Below are positions 47,701-61,061 of a DNA stretch of 64,000 nucleotides, piece by piece. Origin of the DNA: Limanda limanda (Eukaryota > Chordata > Actinopteri > Pleuronectiformes > Pleuronectidae); contig NW_026870597.1 of NCBI RefSeq assembly GCF_963576545.1, positions 1 through 64,000 of the forward strand. The letters are read 5' to 3'. The translations under genes and the position numbers were made by a program. The notes beneath the pieces are model-generated. The model did not search any database, was not told the DNA's origin, and saw only the letters and a list, made by a program, of their open reading frames with translations. Numbering within the stretch: position 1 is the stretch's first letter; every line of letters begins with the position of its first letter.

Positions 47701-50700
47701 CGCGCTACCCCATTTAGTGGGGGTAGAGCCTACTTGCAAGTCTCTCCGACCTTCACAAAAAAAGTTATTCAAGAATATCTCCTCAGATTTGGGGGAATTT
47801 CGTCGGTCGACCTCTTCCGAAGGTCGTACAAGCTCGGGGATGGTACCAATCGATCCGCAGGACCCAAATTAGTCCAGATGCAACCACTTTTCAAGTCTCT
47901 CCGACCTTCACAAAAAAAGTTATTCAAGAATATCTCTTTCTCCTATGTGCTTTCATCCCTAACCCTAACCCTTCCGAAAGTCGGAGAAGCTCAAGGATGG
48001 TACCGATCGATGCGCGCTACCCCATTTAGTGGGGGTAGAGCCTACTTGCAAGTCTCTCCGACCTTCACAAAAAAAGTTATTCAAGAATATCTCTTTCTCC
48101 TATGTGCTTTCATCCCTAACCCTAACCCTAACCCTTCCGAAAGTTGGAGAAGCTCAAGGATGGTACCGATCGATGCGCGCTACCCCATTTAGTGGGGGTA
48201 GAGCCTACTTGCAAGTCTCTCCGACCTTCACAAAAAAAGTTATTCAAGAATATCTCCTCAGATTTGGGGGAATTTCGTCGGTCGACCTCTTCCGAAGGTC
48301 GTACAAGCTCGGGGATGGTACCAATCGATCCGCAGGACCCAAATTAGTCCAGATGCAACCACTTTCCAAGTCTCTCCGACCTTCACAAAAAAAGTTATTC
48401 AAGAATATCTCTTTCTCCTATGTGCTTTCATCCCTAACCCTAACCCTAACCCTTCCGAAAGTCGGAGAAGCTCAAGGATGGTACCGATCGATGCGCACTA
48501 CCCCATTTAGTGGGGGTAGAGCCTACTTGCAAGTCTCTCCGACCTTCACAAAAAAAGTTATTCAAGAATATCTCTTTCTCCTATGTGCTTTCATCCCTAA
48601 CCCTAACCCTAACCCTTCCGAAAGTCGGAGAAGCTCAAGGATGGTACCGATCGATGCGCGCTACCCCATTTAGTGGGGGTAGAGCCTACTTGCAAGTCTC
48701 TCCGACCTTCACAAAAAAAGTTATTCAAGAATATCTCTTTCTCCTATGTGCTTTCATCCCTAACCCTAACCCTAACCCTTCCGAAAGTCGGAGAAGCTCA
48801 AGGATGGTACCGATCGATGCGCGCTACCCCATTTAGTGGGGGTAGAGCCTACTTGCAAGTCTCTCCGACCTTCACAAAAAAAGTTATTCAAGAATATCTC
48901 TTTCTCCTATGTGCTTTCATCCCTAACCCTAACCCTAACCCTTCCGAAAGTCGGAGAAGCTCAAGGATGGTACCGATCGATGCGCGCTACCCCATTTAGT
49001 GGGGGTAGAGCCTACTTGCAAGTCTCTCCGACCTTCACAAAAAAAGTTATTCAAGAATATCTCTTTCTCCTATGTGCTTTCATCCCTAACCCTAACCCTA
49101 ACCCTTCCGAAAGTCGGAGAAGCTCAAGGATGGTACTGATCGATGCGCGCAACCCCATTTAGTGGGGGTAGAGCCTACTTGCAAGTCTCTCCGACCTTCA
49201 CAAAAAAAGTTATTCAAGAATATCTCCTCAGATTTGGGGGAATTTCGTCGGTCGACCTCTTCCGAAGGTCGTACAAGCTCGGGGATGGTACCAATCGATC
49301 CGCAGGACCCAAATTAGTCCAGATGCAACCACTTTCCAAGTCTCTCCGACCTTCACAAAAAAAGTTATTCAAGAATATCTCTTTCTCCTATGTGCTTTCA
49401 TCCCTAACCCTAACCCTAACCCTTCCGAAAGTCGGAGAAGCTCAAGGATGGTACTGATCGATGCGCGCAACCCCATTTAGTGGGGGTAGAGCCTACTTGC
49501 AAGTCTCTCCGACCTTCACAAAAAAAGTTATTCAAGAATATCTCCTCAGATTTGGGGGAATTTCGTCGGTCGACCTCTTCCGAAGGTCGTACAAGCTCGG
49601 GGATGGTACCAATCGATCCGCAGGACCCAAATTAGTCCAGATGCAACCACTTTCCAAGTCTCTCCGACCTTCACAAAAAAAGTTATTCAAGAATATGTCT
49701 TTCTCCTATGTGCTTTCATCCCTAACCCTAACCCTAACCCTTCCGAAAGTCGGAGAAGCTCAAGGATGGTACCGATCGATGCGCGCTACCCCATTTAGTG
49801 GGGGTAGAGCCTACTTGCAAGTCTCTCCGACCTTCACAAAAAAAGTTATTCAAGAATATCTCTTTCTCCTATGTGCTTTCATCCCTAACCCTAACCCTAA
49901 CCCTTCCGAAAGTCGGAGAAGCTCAAGGATGGTACCGATCGATGCGCGCTACCCCATTTAGTGGGGGTAGAGCCTACTTGCAAGTCTCTCCGACCTTCAC
50001 AAAAAAAGTTATTCAAGAATATCTCTTTCTCCTATGTGCTTTCATCCCTAACCCTAACCCTAACCCTTCCGAAAGTCGGAGAAGCTCAAGGATGGTACTG
50101 ATCGATGCGCGCAACCCCATTTAGTGGGGGTAGAGCCTACTTGCAAGTCTCTCCGACCTTCACAAAAAAAGTTATTCAAGAATATCTCTTTCTCCTATGT
50201 GCTTTCATCCCTAACCCTAACCCTTCCGAAAGTCGGAGAAGCTCAAGGATGGTACCGATCGATGCGCGCTACCCCATTTAGTGGGGGTAAAGCCTACTTG
50301 CAAGTCTCTCCGACCTTCACAAAAAAAGTTATTCAAGAATATCTCCTCAGATTTGGGGGAATTTCGTCGGTCGACCTCTTCCGAAGGTCGTACAAGCTCG
50401 GGGATGGTACCAATCGATCCGCAGGACCCAAATTAGTCCAGATGCAACCACTTTTCAAGTCTCTCCGACCTTCACAAAAAAAGTTATTCAAGAATATCTC
50501 TTTCTCCTATGTGCTTTCATCCCTAACCCTAACCCTAACCCTTCCGAAAGTCGGAGAAGCTCAAGGATGGTACCGATCGATGCGCGCTACCCCATTTAGT
50601 GGGGGTAGAGCCTACTTGCAAGTCTCTCCGACCTTCACAAAAAAAGTTATTCAAGAATATCTCTTTCTCCTATGTGCTTTCATCCCTAACCCTAACCCTA

Positions 50701-51633
50701 ACCCTTCCGAAAGTCGGAGAAGCTCAAGGATGGTACTGATCGATGCGCGCAACCCCATTTAGTGGGGGTAGAGCCTACTTGCAAGTCTCTCCGACCTTCA
50801 CAAAAAAAGTTATTCAAGAATATCTCTTTCTCCTATGTGCTTTCATCCCTAACCCTAACCCTAACCCTTCCGAAAGTCGGAGAAGCTCAAGGATGGTACC
50901 GATCGATGCGCGCAACCCCATTTAGTGGGGGTAGAGCCTACTTGCAAGTCTCTCCGACCTTCACAAAAAAAGTTATTCAAGAATATCTCCTCAGATTTGG
51001 GGGAATTTCGTCGGTCGACCTCTTCCGAAGGTCGTACAAGCTCGGGGATGGTACCAATCGATCCGCAGGACCCAAATTAGTCCAGATGCAACCACTTTCC
51101 AAGTCTCTCCGACCTTCACAAAAAAAGTTATTCAAGAATATCTCTTTCTCCTATGTGCTTTCATCCCTAACCCTAACCCTAACCCTTCCGAAAGTCGGAG
51201 AAGCTCAAGGATGGTACCGATCGATGCGCGCTACCCCATTTAGTGGGGGTAGAGCCTACTTGCAAGTCTCTCCGACCTTCACAAAAAAAGTTATTCAAGA
51301 ATATCTCTTTCTCCTATGTGCTTTCATCCCTAACCCTAACCCTAACCCTTCCGAAAGTCGGAGAAGCTCAAGGATGGTACCGATCGATGCGCGCTACCCC
51401 ATTTAGTGGGGGTAGAGCCTACTTGCAAGTCTCTCCGACCTTCACAAAAAAAGTTATTCAAGAATATCTCTTTCTCCTATGTGCTTTCATCCCTAACCCT
51501 AACCCTAACCCTTCCGAAAGTCGGAGAAGCTCAAGGATGGTACTGATCGATGCGCGCAACCCCATTTAGTGGGGGTAGAGCCTACTTGCAAGTCTCTCCG
51601 ACCTTCACAAAAAAAGTTATTCAAGAATATCTC
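44746..51633 (+). repeat. Right-type higher-order repeat, copy R7 (6,888 bp, contains left-type island)
   Basis: Equals a 3,843 bp unit of the R2 form plus 3,045 bp of foreign monomer order. The right-type backbone runs from B' to the CACTAA A (ending 47,618). It resumes at the GGTACT A beginning 50,664 with the R2-type tail A, B, A, A, A(GGTACT). Confidence 0.86.
47619..50663 (+). repeat. Left-type island inside R7 (3,045 bp)
   Basis: Order: A, B(CACTTTTC), a, A(AGTTGG), B, A(GCGCAC), A, A, A, A(GGTACT), B, A(GGTACT), B, A, A, A(GGTACT), a(GTAAAGCC), B(CACTTTTC), A. The lengths sum exactly to 3,045 bp. The sub-order B, A(GCGCAC), A, A, A, A(GGTACT), B, A(GGTACT), B is the left-domain L1/L2 order, and the GCGCAC variant is otherwise absent from the right domain. 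Transfer of a block between the two array types by unequal exchange or conversion is the likely origin. Confidence 0.82.
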
Positions 51634-54600
51634 CTCAGATTTGGGGGAATTTCGTCGGTCGACCTCTTCCGAAGGTCGTACAAGCTCGGGGATGGTACCA
51701 ATCGATCCGCAGGACCCAAATTAGTCCAGATGCAACCACTTTCCAAGTCTCTCCGACCTTCAAAAAAAAGTTATTCAAGAATATCTCTTTCTCCTATGTG
51801 CTTTCATCCCTAACCCTAACCCTAACCCTTCCGAAAGTCGGAGAAGCTCAAGGATGGTACCGATCGATGCGCGCTACCCCATTTAGTGGGGGTAGAGCCT
51901 ACTTGCAAGTCTCTCCGACCTTCACAAAAAAAGTTATTCAAGAATATCTCTTTCTCCTATGTGCTTTCATCCCTAACCCTAACCCTAACCCTTCCGAAAG
52001 TCGGAGAAGCTCAAGGATGGTACTGATCGATGCGCGCAACCCCATTTAGTGGGGGTAGAGCCTACTTGCAAGTCTCTCCGACCTTCACAAAAAAAGTTAT
52101 TCAAGAATATCTCCTCAGATTTGGGGGAATTTCGTCGGTCGACCTCTTCCAAAGGTCGTACAAGCTCGGGGATGGTACCAATCGATCCGCAGGACCCAAA
52201 TTAGTCCAGATGCAACCACTTTCCAAGTCTCTCCGACCTTCACAAAAAAAGTTATTCAAGAATATCTCTTTCTCCTATGTGCTTTCATCCCTAACCCTAA
52301 CCCTTCCGAAAGTCGGAGAAGCTCAAGGATGGTACCGATCGATGCGCGCTACCCCATTTAGTGGGGGTAGAGCCTACTTGCAAGTCTCTCCGACCTTCAC
52401 AAAAAAAGTTATTCAAGAATATCTCTTTCTCCTATGTGCTTTCATCCCTAACCCTAACCCTAACCCTTCCGAAAGTCGGAGAAGCTCAAGGATGGTACCG
52501 ATCGATGCGCGCAACCCCATTTAGTGGGGGTAGAGCCTACTTGCAAGTCTCTCCGACCTTCACAAAAAAAGTTATTCAAGAATATCTCCTCAGATTTGGG
52601 GGAATTTCGTCGGTCGACCTCTTCCGAAGGTCGTACAAGCTCGGGGATGGTACCAATCGATCCGCAGGACCCAAATTAGTCCAGATGCAACCACTTTCCA
52701 AGTCTCTCCGACCTTCACAAAAAAGGTTATTCAAGAATATCTCTTTCTCCTATGTGCTTTCATCCCTAACCCTAACCCTAACCCTTCCGAAAGTCGGAGA
52801 AGCTCAAGGATGGTACCGATCGATGCGCGCTACCCCATTTAGTGGGGGTAGAGCCTACTTGCAAGTCTCTCCGACCTTCACAAAAAAAGTTATTCAAGAA
52901 TATCTCTTTCTCCTATGTGCTTTCATCCCTAACCCTAACCCTAACCCTTCCGAAAGTCGGAGAAGCTCAAGGATGGTACCGATCGATGCGCGCAACCCCA
53001 TTTAGTGGGGGTAGAGCCTACTTGCAAGTCTCTCCGACCTTCACAAAAAAAGTTATTCAAGAATATCTCCTCAGATTTGGGGGAATTTCGTCGGTCGACC
53101 TCTTCCGAAGGTCGTACAAGCTCGGGGATGGTACCAATCGATCCGCAGGACCCAAATTAGTCCAAATGCAACCACTTTCCAAGTCTCTCCGACCTTCACA
53201 AAAAAAGTTATTCAAGAATATCTCTTTCTCCTATGTGCTTTCATCCCTAACCCTAACCCTTCCGAAAGTCGGAGAAGCTCAAGGATGGTACCGATCGATG
53301 CGCGCTACCCCATTTAGTGGGGGTAGAGCCTACTTGCAAGTCTCTCCGACCTTCACAAAAAAAGTTATTCAAGAATATCTCTTTCTCCTATGTGCTTTCA
53401 TCCCTAACCCTAACCCTAACCCTTCCGAAAGTCGGAGAAGCTCAAGGATGGTACCGATCGATGCGCGCTACCCCATTTAGTGGGGGTAGAGCCTACTTGC
53501 AAGTCTCTCCGACCTTCACAAAAAAAGTTATTCAAGAATATCTCTTTCTCCTATGTGCTTTCATCCCTAACCCTAACCCTAACCCTTCCGAAAGTCGGAG
53601 AAGCTCAAGGATGGTACCGATCGATGTGCGCTACCCCATTTAGTGGGGGTAGAGCCTACTTGCAAGTCTCTCCGACCTTCACAAAAAAAGTTATTCAAGA
53701 ATATCTCTTTCTCCTATGTGCTTTCATCCCTAACCCTAACCCTAACCCTTCCGAAAGTCGGAGAAGCTCAAGGATGGTACTGATCGATGCGCGCAACCCC
53801 ATTTAGTGGGGGTAGAGCCTACTTGCAAGTCTCTCCGACCTTCACAAAAAAAGTTATTCAAGAATATCTCCTCAGATTTGGGGGAATTTCGTCGGTCGAC
53901 CTCTTTCGAAGGTCGTACAAGCTCGGGGATGGTACCAATCGATCCGCAGGACCCAAATTAGTCCAGATGAAACCACTTTCCAAGTCTCTCCGACCTTCAC
54001 AAAAAAAGTTATTCAAGAATATCTCTTTCTCCTATGTGCTTTCATCCCTAACCCTAACCCTAACCCTTCCGAAAGTCGGAGAAGCTCAAGGATGGTACTG
54101 ATCGATGCGCGCAACCCCATTTAGTGGGGGTAGAGCCTACTTGCAAGTCTTTCCGACCTTCACAAAAAAAGTTATTCAAGAATATCTCCTCAGATTTGGG
54201 GGAATTTCGTCGGTCGACCTCTTCCGAAGGTCGTACAAGCTCGGGGATGGTACCAATCGATCCGCAGGACCCAAATTAGTCCAGATGCAACCACTTTCCA
54301 AGTCTCTCCGACCTTCACAAAAAACGTTATTCAAGAATATCTCTTTCTCCTATGTGCTTTCATCCCTAACCCTAACACTAACCCTTCCGAAAGTCGGAGA
54401 AGCTCAAGGATGGTACCGATCGATGCGCGCTACCCCATTTAGTGGGGGTAGAACCTACTTGCAAGTCTCTCCGACCTTCACAAAAAAAGTTATTCAAGAA
54501 TATCTCTTTCTCCTATGTGCTTTCATCCCTAACCCTAACCCTAACCCTTCCGAAAGTCGGAGAAGCTCAAGGATGGTACTGATCGATGCGCGCCACCCCA

Positions 54601-54669
54601 TTTAGTGGGGGTAGAGCCTACTTGCAAGTCTCTCCGACCTTCACAAAAAAAGTTATTCAAGAATATCTC
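51634..54669 (+). repeat. Right-type higher-order repeat, copy R8 (3,036 bp)
   Basis: Same length and monomer order as R3, including the CTCTTTCGAAGG B (about 53,902). Private changes: CAGATGAAACC near 53,968, GTAGAACC near 54,450 and GCGCCACC near 54,592. Confidence 0.87.
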
Positions 54670-57387
54670 CTCAGATTTGGGGGAATTTCGTCGGTCGACC
54701 TCTTCCGAAGGTCGTACAAGCTCGGGGATGGTACCAATCGATCCGCAGGACCCAAATTAGTCCAGATGCAACCACTTTCCAAGTCTCTCCGACCTTCAAA
54801 AAAAAGTTATTCAAGAATATCTCTTTCTCCTATGTGCTTTCATCCCTAACCCTAACCCTAACCCTTCCGAAAGTCGGAGAAGCTCAAGGATGGTACCGAT
54901 CGATGCGCGCTACCCCATTTAGTGGGGGTAGAGCCTACTTGCAAGTCTCTCCGACCTTCACAAAAAAAGTTATTCAAGAATATCTCTTTCTCCTATGTGC
55001 TTTCATCCCTAACCCTAACCCTAACCCTTCCGAAAGTCGGAGAAGCTCAAGGATGGTACTGATCGATGCGCGCAACCCCATTTAGTGGGGGTAGAGCCTA
55101 CTTGCAAGTCTCTCCGACCTTCACAAAAAAAGTTATTCAAGAATATCTCCTCAGATTTGGGGGAATTTCGTCGGTCGACCTCTTCCAAAGGTCGTACAAG
55201 CTCGGGGATGGTACCAATCGATCCGCAGGACCCAAATTAGTCCAGATGCAACCACTTTCCAAGTCTCTCCGACCTTCACAAAAAAAGTTATTCAAGAATA
55301 TCTCTTTCTCCTATGTGCTTTCATCCCTAACCCTAACCCTTCCGAAAGTCGGAGAAGCTCAAGGATGGTACCGATCGATGCGCGCTACCCCATTTAGTGG
55401 GGGTAGAGCCTACTTGCAAGTCTCTCCGACCTTCACAAAAAAAGTTATTCAAGAATATCTCTTTCTCCTATGTGCTTTCATCCCTAACCCTAACCCTAAC
55501 CCTTCCGAAAGTCGGAGAAGCTCAAGGATGGTACCGATCGATGCGCGCAACCCCATTTAGTGGGGGTAGAGCCTACTTGCAAGTCTCTCCGACCTTCACA
55601 AAAAAAGTTATTCAAGAATATCTCCTCAGATTTGGGGGAATTTCGTCGGTCGACCTCTTCCGAAGGTCGTACAAGCTCGGGGATGGTACCAATCGATCCG
55701 CAGGACCCAAATTAGTCCAGATGCAACCACTTTCCAAGTCTCTCCGACCTTCACAAAAAAGGTTATTCAAGAATATCTCTTTCTCCTATGTGCTTTCATC
55801 CCTAACCCTAACCCTAACCCTTCCGAAAGTCGGAGAAGCTCAAGGATGGTACCGATCGATGCGCGCTACCCCATTTAGTGGGGGTAGAGCCTACTTGCAA
55901 GTCTCTCCGACCTTCACAAAAAAAGTTATTCAAGAATATCTCTTTCTCCTATGTGCTTTCATCCCTAACCCTAACCCTAACCCTTCCGAAAGTCGGAGAA
56001 GCTCAAGGATGGTACCGATCGATGCGCGCAACCCCATTTAGTGGGGGTAGAGCCTACTTGCAAGTCTCTCCGACCTTCACAAAAAAAGTTATTCAAGAAT
56101 ATCTCCTCAGATTTGGGGGAATTTCGTCGGTCGACCTCTTCCGAAGGTCGTACAAGCTCGGGGATGGTACCAATCGATCCGCAGGACCCAAATTAGTCCA
56201 AATGCAACCACTTTCCAAGTCTCTCCGACCTTCACAAAAAAAGTTATTCAAGAATATCTCTTTCTCCTATGTGCTTTCATCCCTAACCCTAACCCTTCCG
56301 AAAGTCGGAGAAGCTCAAGGATGGTACCGATCGATGCGCGCTACCCCATTTAGTGGGGGTAGAGCCTACTTGCAAGTCTCTCCGACCTTCACAAAAAAAG
56401 TTATTCAAGAATATCTCTTTCTCCTATGTGCTTTCATCCCTAACCCTAACCCTAACCCTTCCGAAAGTCGGAGAAGCTCAAGGATGGTACCGATCGATGC
56501 GCGCTACCCCATTTAGTGGGGGTAGAGCCTACTTGCAAGTCTCTCCGACCTTCACAAAAAAAGTTATTCAAGAATATCTCTTTCTCCTATGTGCTTTCAT
56601 CCCTAACCCTAACCCTAACCCTTCCGAAAGTCGGAGAAGCTCAAGGATGGTACCGATCGATGTGCGCTACCCCATTTAGTGGGGGTAGAGCCTACTTGCA
56701 AGTCTCTCCGACCTTCACAAAAAAAGTTATTCAAGAATATCTCTTTCTCCTATGTGCTTTCATCCCTAACCCTAACCCTAACCCTTCCGAAAGTCGGAGA
56801 AGCTCAAGGATGGTACTGATCGATGCGCGCAACCCCATTTAGTGGGGGTAGAGCCTACTTGCAAGTCTTTCCGACCTTCACAAAAAAAGTTATTCAAGAA
56901 TATCTCCTCAGATTTGGGGGAATTTCGTCGGTCGACCTCTTCCGAAGGTCGTACAAGCTCGGGGATGGTACCAATCGATCCGCAGGACCCAAATTAGTCC
57001 AGATGCAACCACTTTCCAAGTCTCTCCGACCTTCACAAAAAACGTTATTCAAGAATATCTCTTTCTCCTATGTGCTTTCATCCCTAACCCTAACACTAAC
57101 CCTTCCGAAAGTCGGAGAAGCTCAAGGATGGTACCGATCGATGCGCGCTACCCCATTTAGTGGGGGTAGAGCCTACTTGCAAGTCTCTCCGACCTTCACA
57201 AAAAAAGTTATTCAAGAATATCTCTTTCTCCTATGTGCTTTCATCCCTAACCCTAACCCTAACCCTTCCGAAAGTCGGAGAAGCTCAAGGATGGTACTGA
57301 TCGATGTGCGCAACCCCATTTAGTGGGGGTAGAGCCTACTTGCAAGTCTCTCCGACCTTCACAAAAAAAGTTATTCAAGAATATCTC
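54670..57387 (+). repeat. Right-type higher-order repeat, copy R9 (2,718 bp)
   Basis: Same length and order as R5, but without the GGTACT/GCGCTACC A found there. The final A carries both GGTACT and GATGTGCG (about 57,297-57,309), a combination I saw nowhere else. Confidence 0.86.
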
Positions 57388-59129
57388 CTCAGATTTGGGG
57401 GAATTTCGTCGGTCGACCTCTTCCGAAGGTCGTACAAGCTCGGGGATGGTACCAATCGATCCGCAGGACCCAAATTAGTCCAGATGCAACCACTTTCCAA
57501 GTCTCTCCGACCTTCAAAAAAAAGTTATTCAAGAATATCTCTTTCTCCTATGTGCTTTCATCCCTAACCCTAACCATAACCCTTCCGAAAGTCGGAGAAG
57601 CTCAAGGATGGTACCGATCGATGCGCGCTACCCCATTTAGTGGGGGTAGAGCCTACTTGCAAGTCTCTCCGACCTTCACAAAAAAAGTTATTCAAGAATA
57701 TCTCTTTCTCCTATGTGCTTTCATCCCTAACCCTAACCCTTCCGAAAGTCGGAGAAGCTCAAGGATGGTACTGATCGATGCGCGCAACCCCATTTAGTGG
57801 GGGTAGAGCCTACTTGCAAGTCTCTCCGACCTTCACAAAAAAAGTTATTCAAGAATATCTCCTCAGATTTGGGGGAATTTCGTCGGTCGACCTCTTCCAA
57901 AGGTCGTACAAGCTCGGGGATGGTACCAATCGATCCGCAGGACCCAAATTAGTCCAGATGCAACCACTTTCCAAGTCTCTCCGACCTTCACAAAAAAAGT
58001 TATTCAAGAATATCTCTTTCTCCTATGTGCTTTCATCCCTAACCCTAACCCTTCCGAAAGTCGGAGAAGCTCAAGGATGGTACCGATCGATGCGCGCTAC
58101 CCCATTTAGTGGGGGTAGAGCCTACTTGCAAGTCTCTCCGACCTTCACAAAAAAAGTTATTCAAGAATATCTCTTTCTCCTATGTGCTTTCATCCCTAAC
58201 CCTAACCCTAACCCTTCCGAAAGTCGGAGAAGCTCAAGGATGGTACCGATCGATGCGCGCAACCCCATTTAGTGGGGGTAGAGCCTACTTGCAAGTCTCT
58301 CCGACCTTCACAAAAAAAGTTATTCAAGAATATCTCCTCAGATTTGGGGGAATTTCGTCGGTCGACCTCTTCCGAAGGTCGTACAAGCTCGGGGATGGTA
58401 CCAATCGATCCGCAGGACCCAAATTAGTCCAGATGCAACCACTTTCCAAGTCTCTCCGACCTTCACAAAAAAGGTTATTCAAGAATATCTCTTTCTCCTA
58501 TGTGCTTTCATCCCTAACCCTAACCCTAACCCTTCCGAAAGTCGGAGAAGCTCAAGGATGGTACCGATCGATGCGCGCTACCCCATTTAGTGGGGGTAGA
58601 GCCTACTTGCAAGTCTCTCCGACCTTCACAAAAAAAGTTATTCAAGAATATCTCTTTCTCCTATGTGCTTTCATCCCTAACCCTAACCCTAACCCTTCCG
58701 AAAGTCGGAGAAGCTCAAGGATGGTACCGATCGATGCGCGCAACCCCATTTAGTGGGGGTAGAGCCTACTTGCAAGTCTCTCCGACCTTCACAAAAAAAG
58801 TTATTCAAGAATATCTCCTCAGATTTGGGGGAATTTCGTCGGTCGACCTCTTCCGAAGGTCGTACAAGCTCGGGGATGGTACCAATCGATCCGCAGGACC
58901 CAAATTAGTCCAAATGCAACCACTTTCCAAGTCTCTCCGACCTTCACAAAAAAAGTTATTCAAGAATATCTCTTTCTCCTATGTGCTTTCATCCCTAACC
59001 CTAACCCTTCCGAAAGTCGGAGAAGCTCAAGGATGGTACCGATCGATGCGCGCTACCCCATTTAGTGGGGGTAGAGCCTACTTGCAAGTCTCTCCGACCT
59101 TCACAAAAAAAGTTATTCAAGAATATCTC

Positions 59130-60743
59130 TTTCTCCTATGTGCTTTCATCCCTAACCCTAACCCTAACCCTTCCGAAAGTCGGAGAAGCTCAAGGATGGT
59201 ACCGATCGATGCGCGCTACCCCATTTAGTGGGGGTAGAGCCTACTTGCAAGTCTCTCCGACCTTCACAAAAAAAGTTATTCAAGAATATCTCTTTCTCCT
59301 ATGTGCTTTCATCCCTAACCCTAACCCTAACCCTTCCGAAAGTCGGAGAAGCTCAAGGATGGTACCGATCGATGTGCGCTACCCCATTTAGTGGGGGTAG
59401 AGCCTACTTGCAAGTCTCTCCGACCTTCACAAAAAAAGTTATTCAAGAATATCTCTTTCTCCTATGTGCTTTCATCCCTAACCCTAACCCTAACCCTTCC
59501 GAAAGTCGGAGAAGCTCAAGGATGGTACTGATCGATGCGCGCAACCCCATTTAGTGGGGGTAGAGCCTACTTGCAAGTCTCTCCGACCTTCACAAAAAAA
59601 GTTATTCAAGAATATCTCCTCAGATTTGGGGGAATTTCGTCGGTCGACCTCTTCCGAAGGTCGTACAAGCTCGGGGATGGTACCAATCGATCTGCAGGAC
59701 CCAAATTAGTCCAGATGCAACCACTTTCCAAGTCTCTCCGACCTTCACAAAAAAAGTTATTCAAGAATATGTCTTTCTCCTATGTGCTTTCATCCCTAAC
59801 CCTAACCCTAACCCTTCCGAAAGTCGGAGAAGCTCAAGGATGGTACTGATCGATGCGCGCAACCCCATTTAGTGGGGGTAGAGCCTACTTGCAAGTCTCT
59901 CCGACCTTCACAAAAAAAGTTATTCAAGAATATCTCTTTCTCCTATGTGCTTTCATCCCTAACCCTAACCCTAACCCTTCCGAAAGTCGGAGAAGCTCAA
60001 GGATGGTACCGATCGATGCGCGCTACCCCATTTAGTGGGGGTAGAGCCTACTTGCAAGTCTCTCCGACCTTCACAAAAAAAGTTATTCAAGAATATCTCT
60101 TTCTCCTATGTGCTTTCATCCCTAACCCTAACCCTAACCCTTCCGAAAGTCGGAGAAGCTCAAGGATGGTACCGATCGATGTGCGCTACCCCATTTAGTG
60201 GGGGTAGAGCCTACTTGCAAGTCTCTCCGACCTTCACAAAAAAAGTTATTCAAGAATATCTCTTTCTCCTATGTGCTTTCATCCCTAACCCTAACCCTAA
60301 CCCTTCCGAAAGTCGGAGAAGCTCAAGGATGGTACTGATCGATGCGCGCAACCCCATTTAGTGGGGGTAGAGCCTACTTGCAAGTCTCTCCGACCTTCAC
60401 AAAAAAAGTTATTCAAGAATATCTCCTCAGATTTGGGGGAATTTCGTCGGTCGACCTCTTCCGAAGGTCGTACAAGCTCGGGGATGGTACCAATCGATCT
60501 GCAGGACCCAAATTAGTCCAGATGCAACCACTTTCCAAGTCTCTCCGACCTTCACAAAAAAAGTTATTCAAGAATATCTCTTTCTCCTATGTGCTTTCAT
60601 CCCTAACCCTAACCCTAACCCTTCCGAAAGTCGGAGAAGCTCAAGGATGGTACTGATCGATGCGCGCAACCCCATTTAGTGGGGGTAGAGCCTACTTGCA
60701 AGTCTTTCCGACCTTCACAAAAAAAGTTATTCAAGAATATCTC
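59130..60743 (+). repeat. 807 bp tandem duplication, two copies
   Basis: Unit: A, A(GATGTGCG), A(GGTACT), B(CTGCAG), A(GGTACT). Copies are 59,130-59,936 and 59,937-60,743, each 807 bp (four A plus one B). The CTGCAG in B at 59,692 and 60,499 is otherwise seen only in the left domain. The two copies differ at least by ATATGTCTTT near 59,768 in the first. Confidence 0.83.
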
Positions 60744-61061
60744 CTCAGATTTGGGGGAATTTCGTCGGTCGACCTCTTCCGAAGGTCGTACAAGCTCGGG
60801 GATGGTACCAATCGATCCGCAGGACCCAAATTAGTCCAGATGCAACCACTTTCCAAGTCTCTCCGACCTTCACAAAAAACGTTATTCAAGAATATCTCTT
60901 TCTCCTATGTGCTTTCATCCCTAACCCTAACACTAACCCTTCCGAAAGTCGGAGAAGCTCAAGGATGGTACCGATCGATGCGCGCTACCCCATTTAGTGG
61001 GGGTAGAGCCTACTTGCAAGTCTCTCCGACCTTCACAAAAAAAGTTATTCAAGAATATCTC

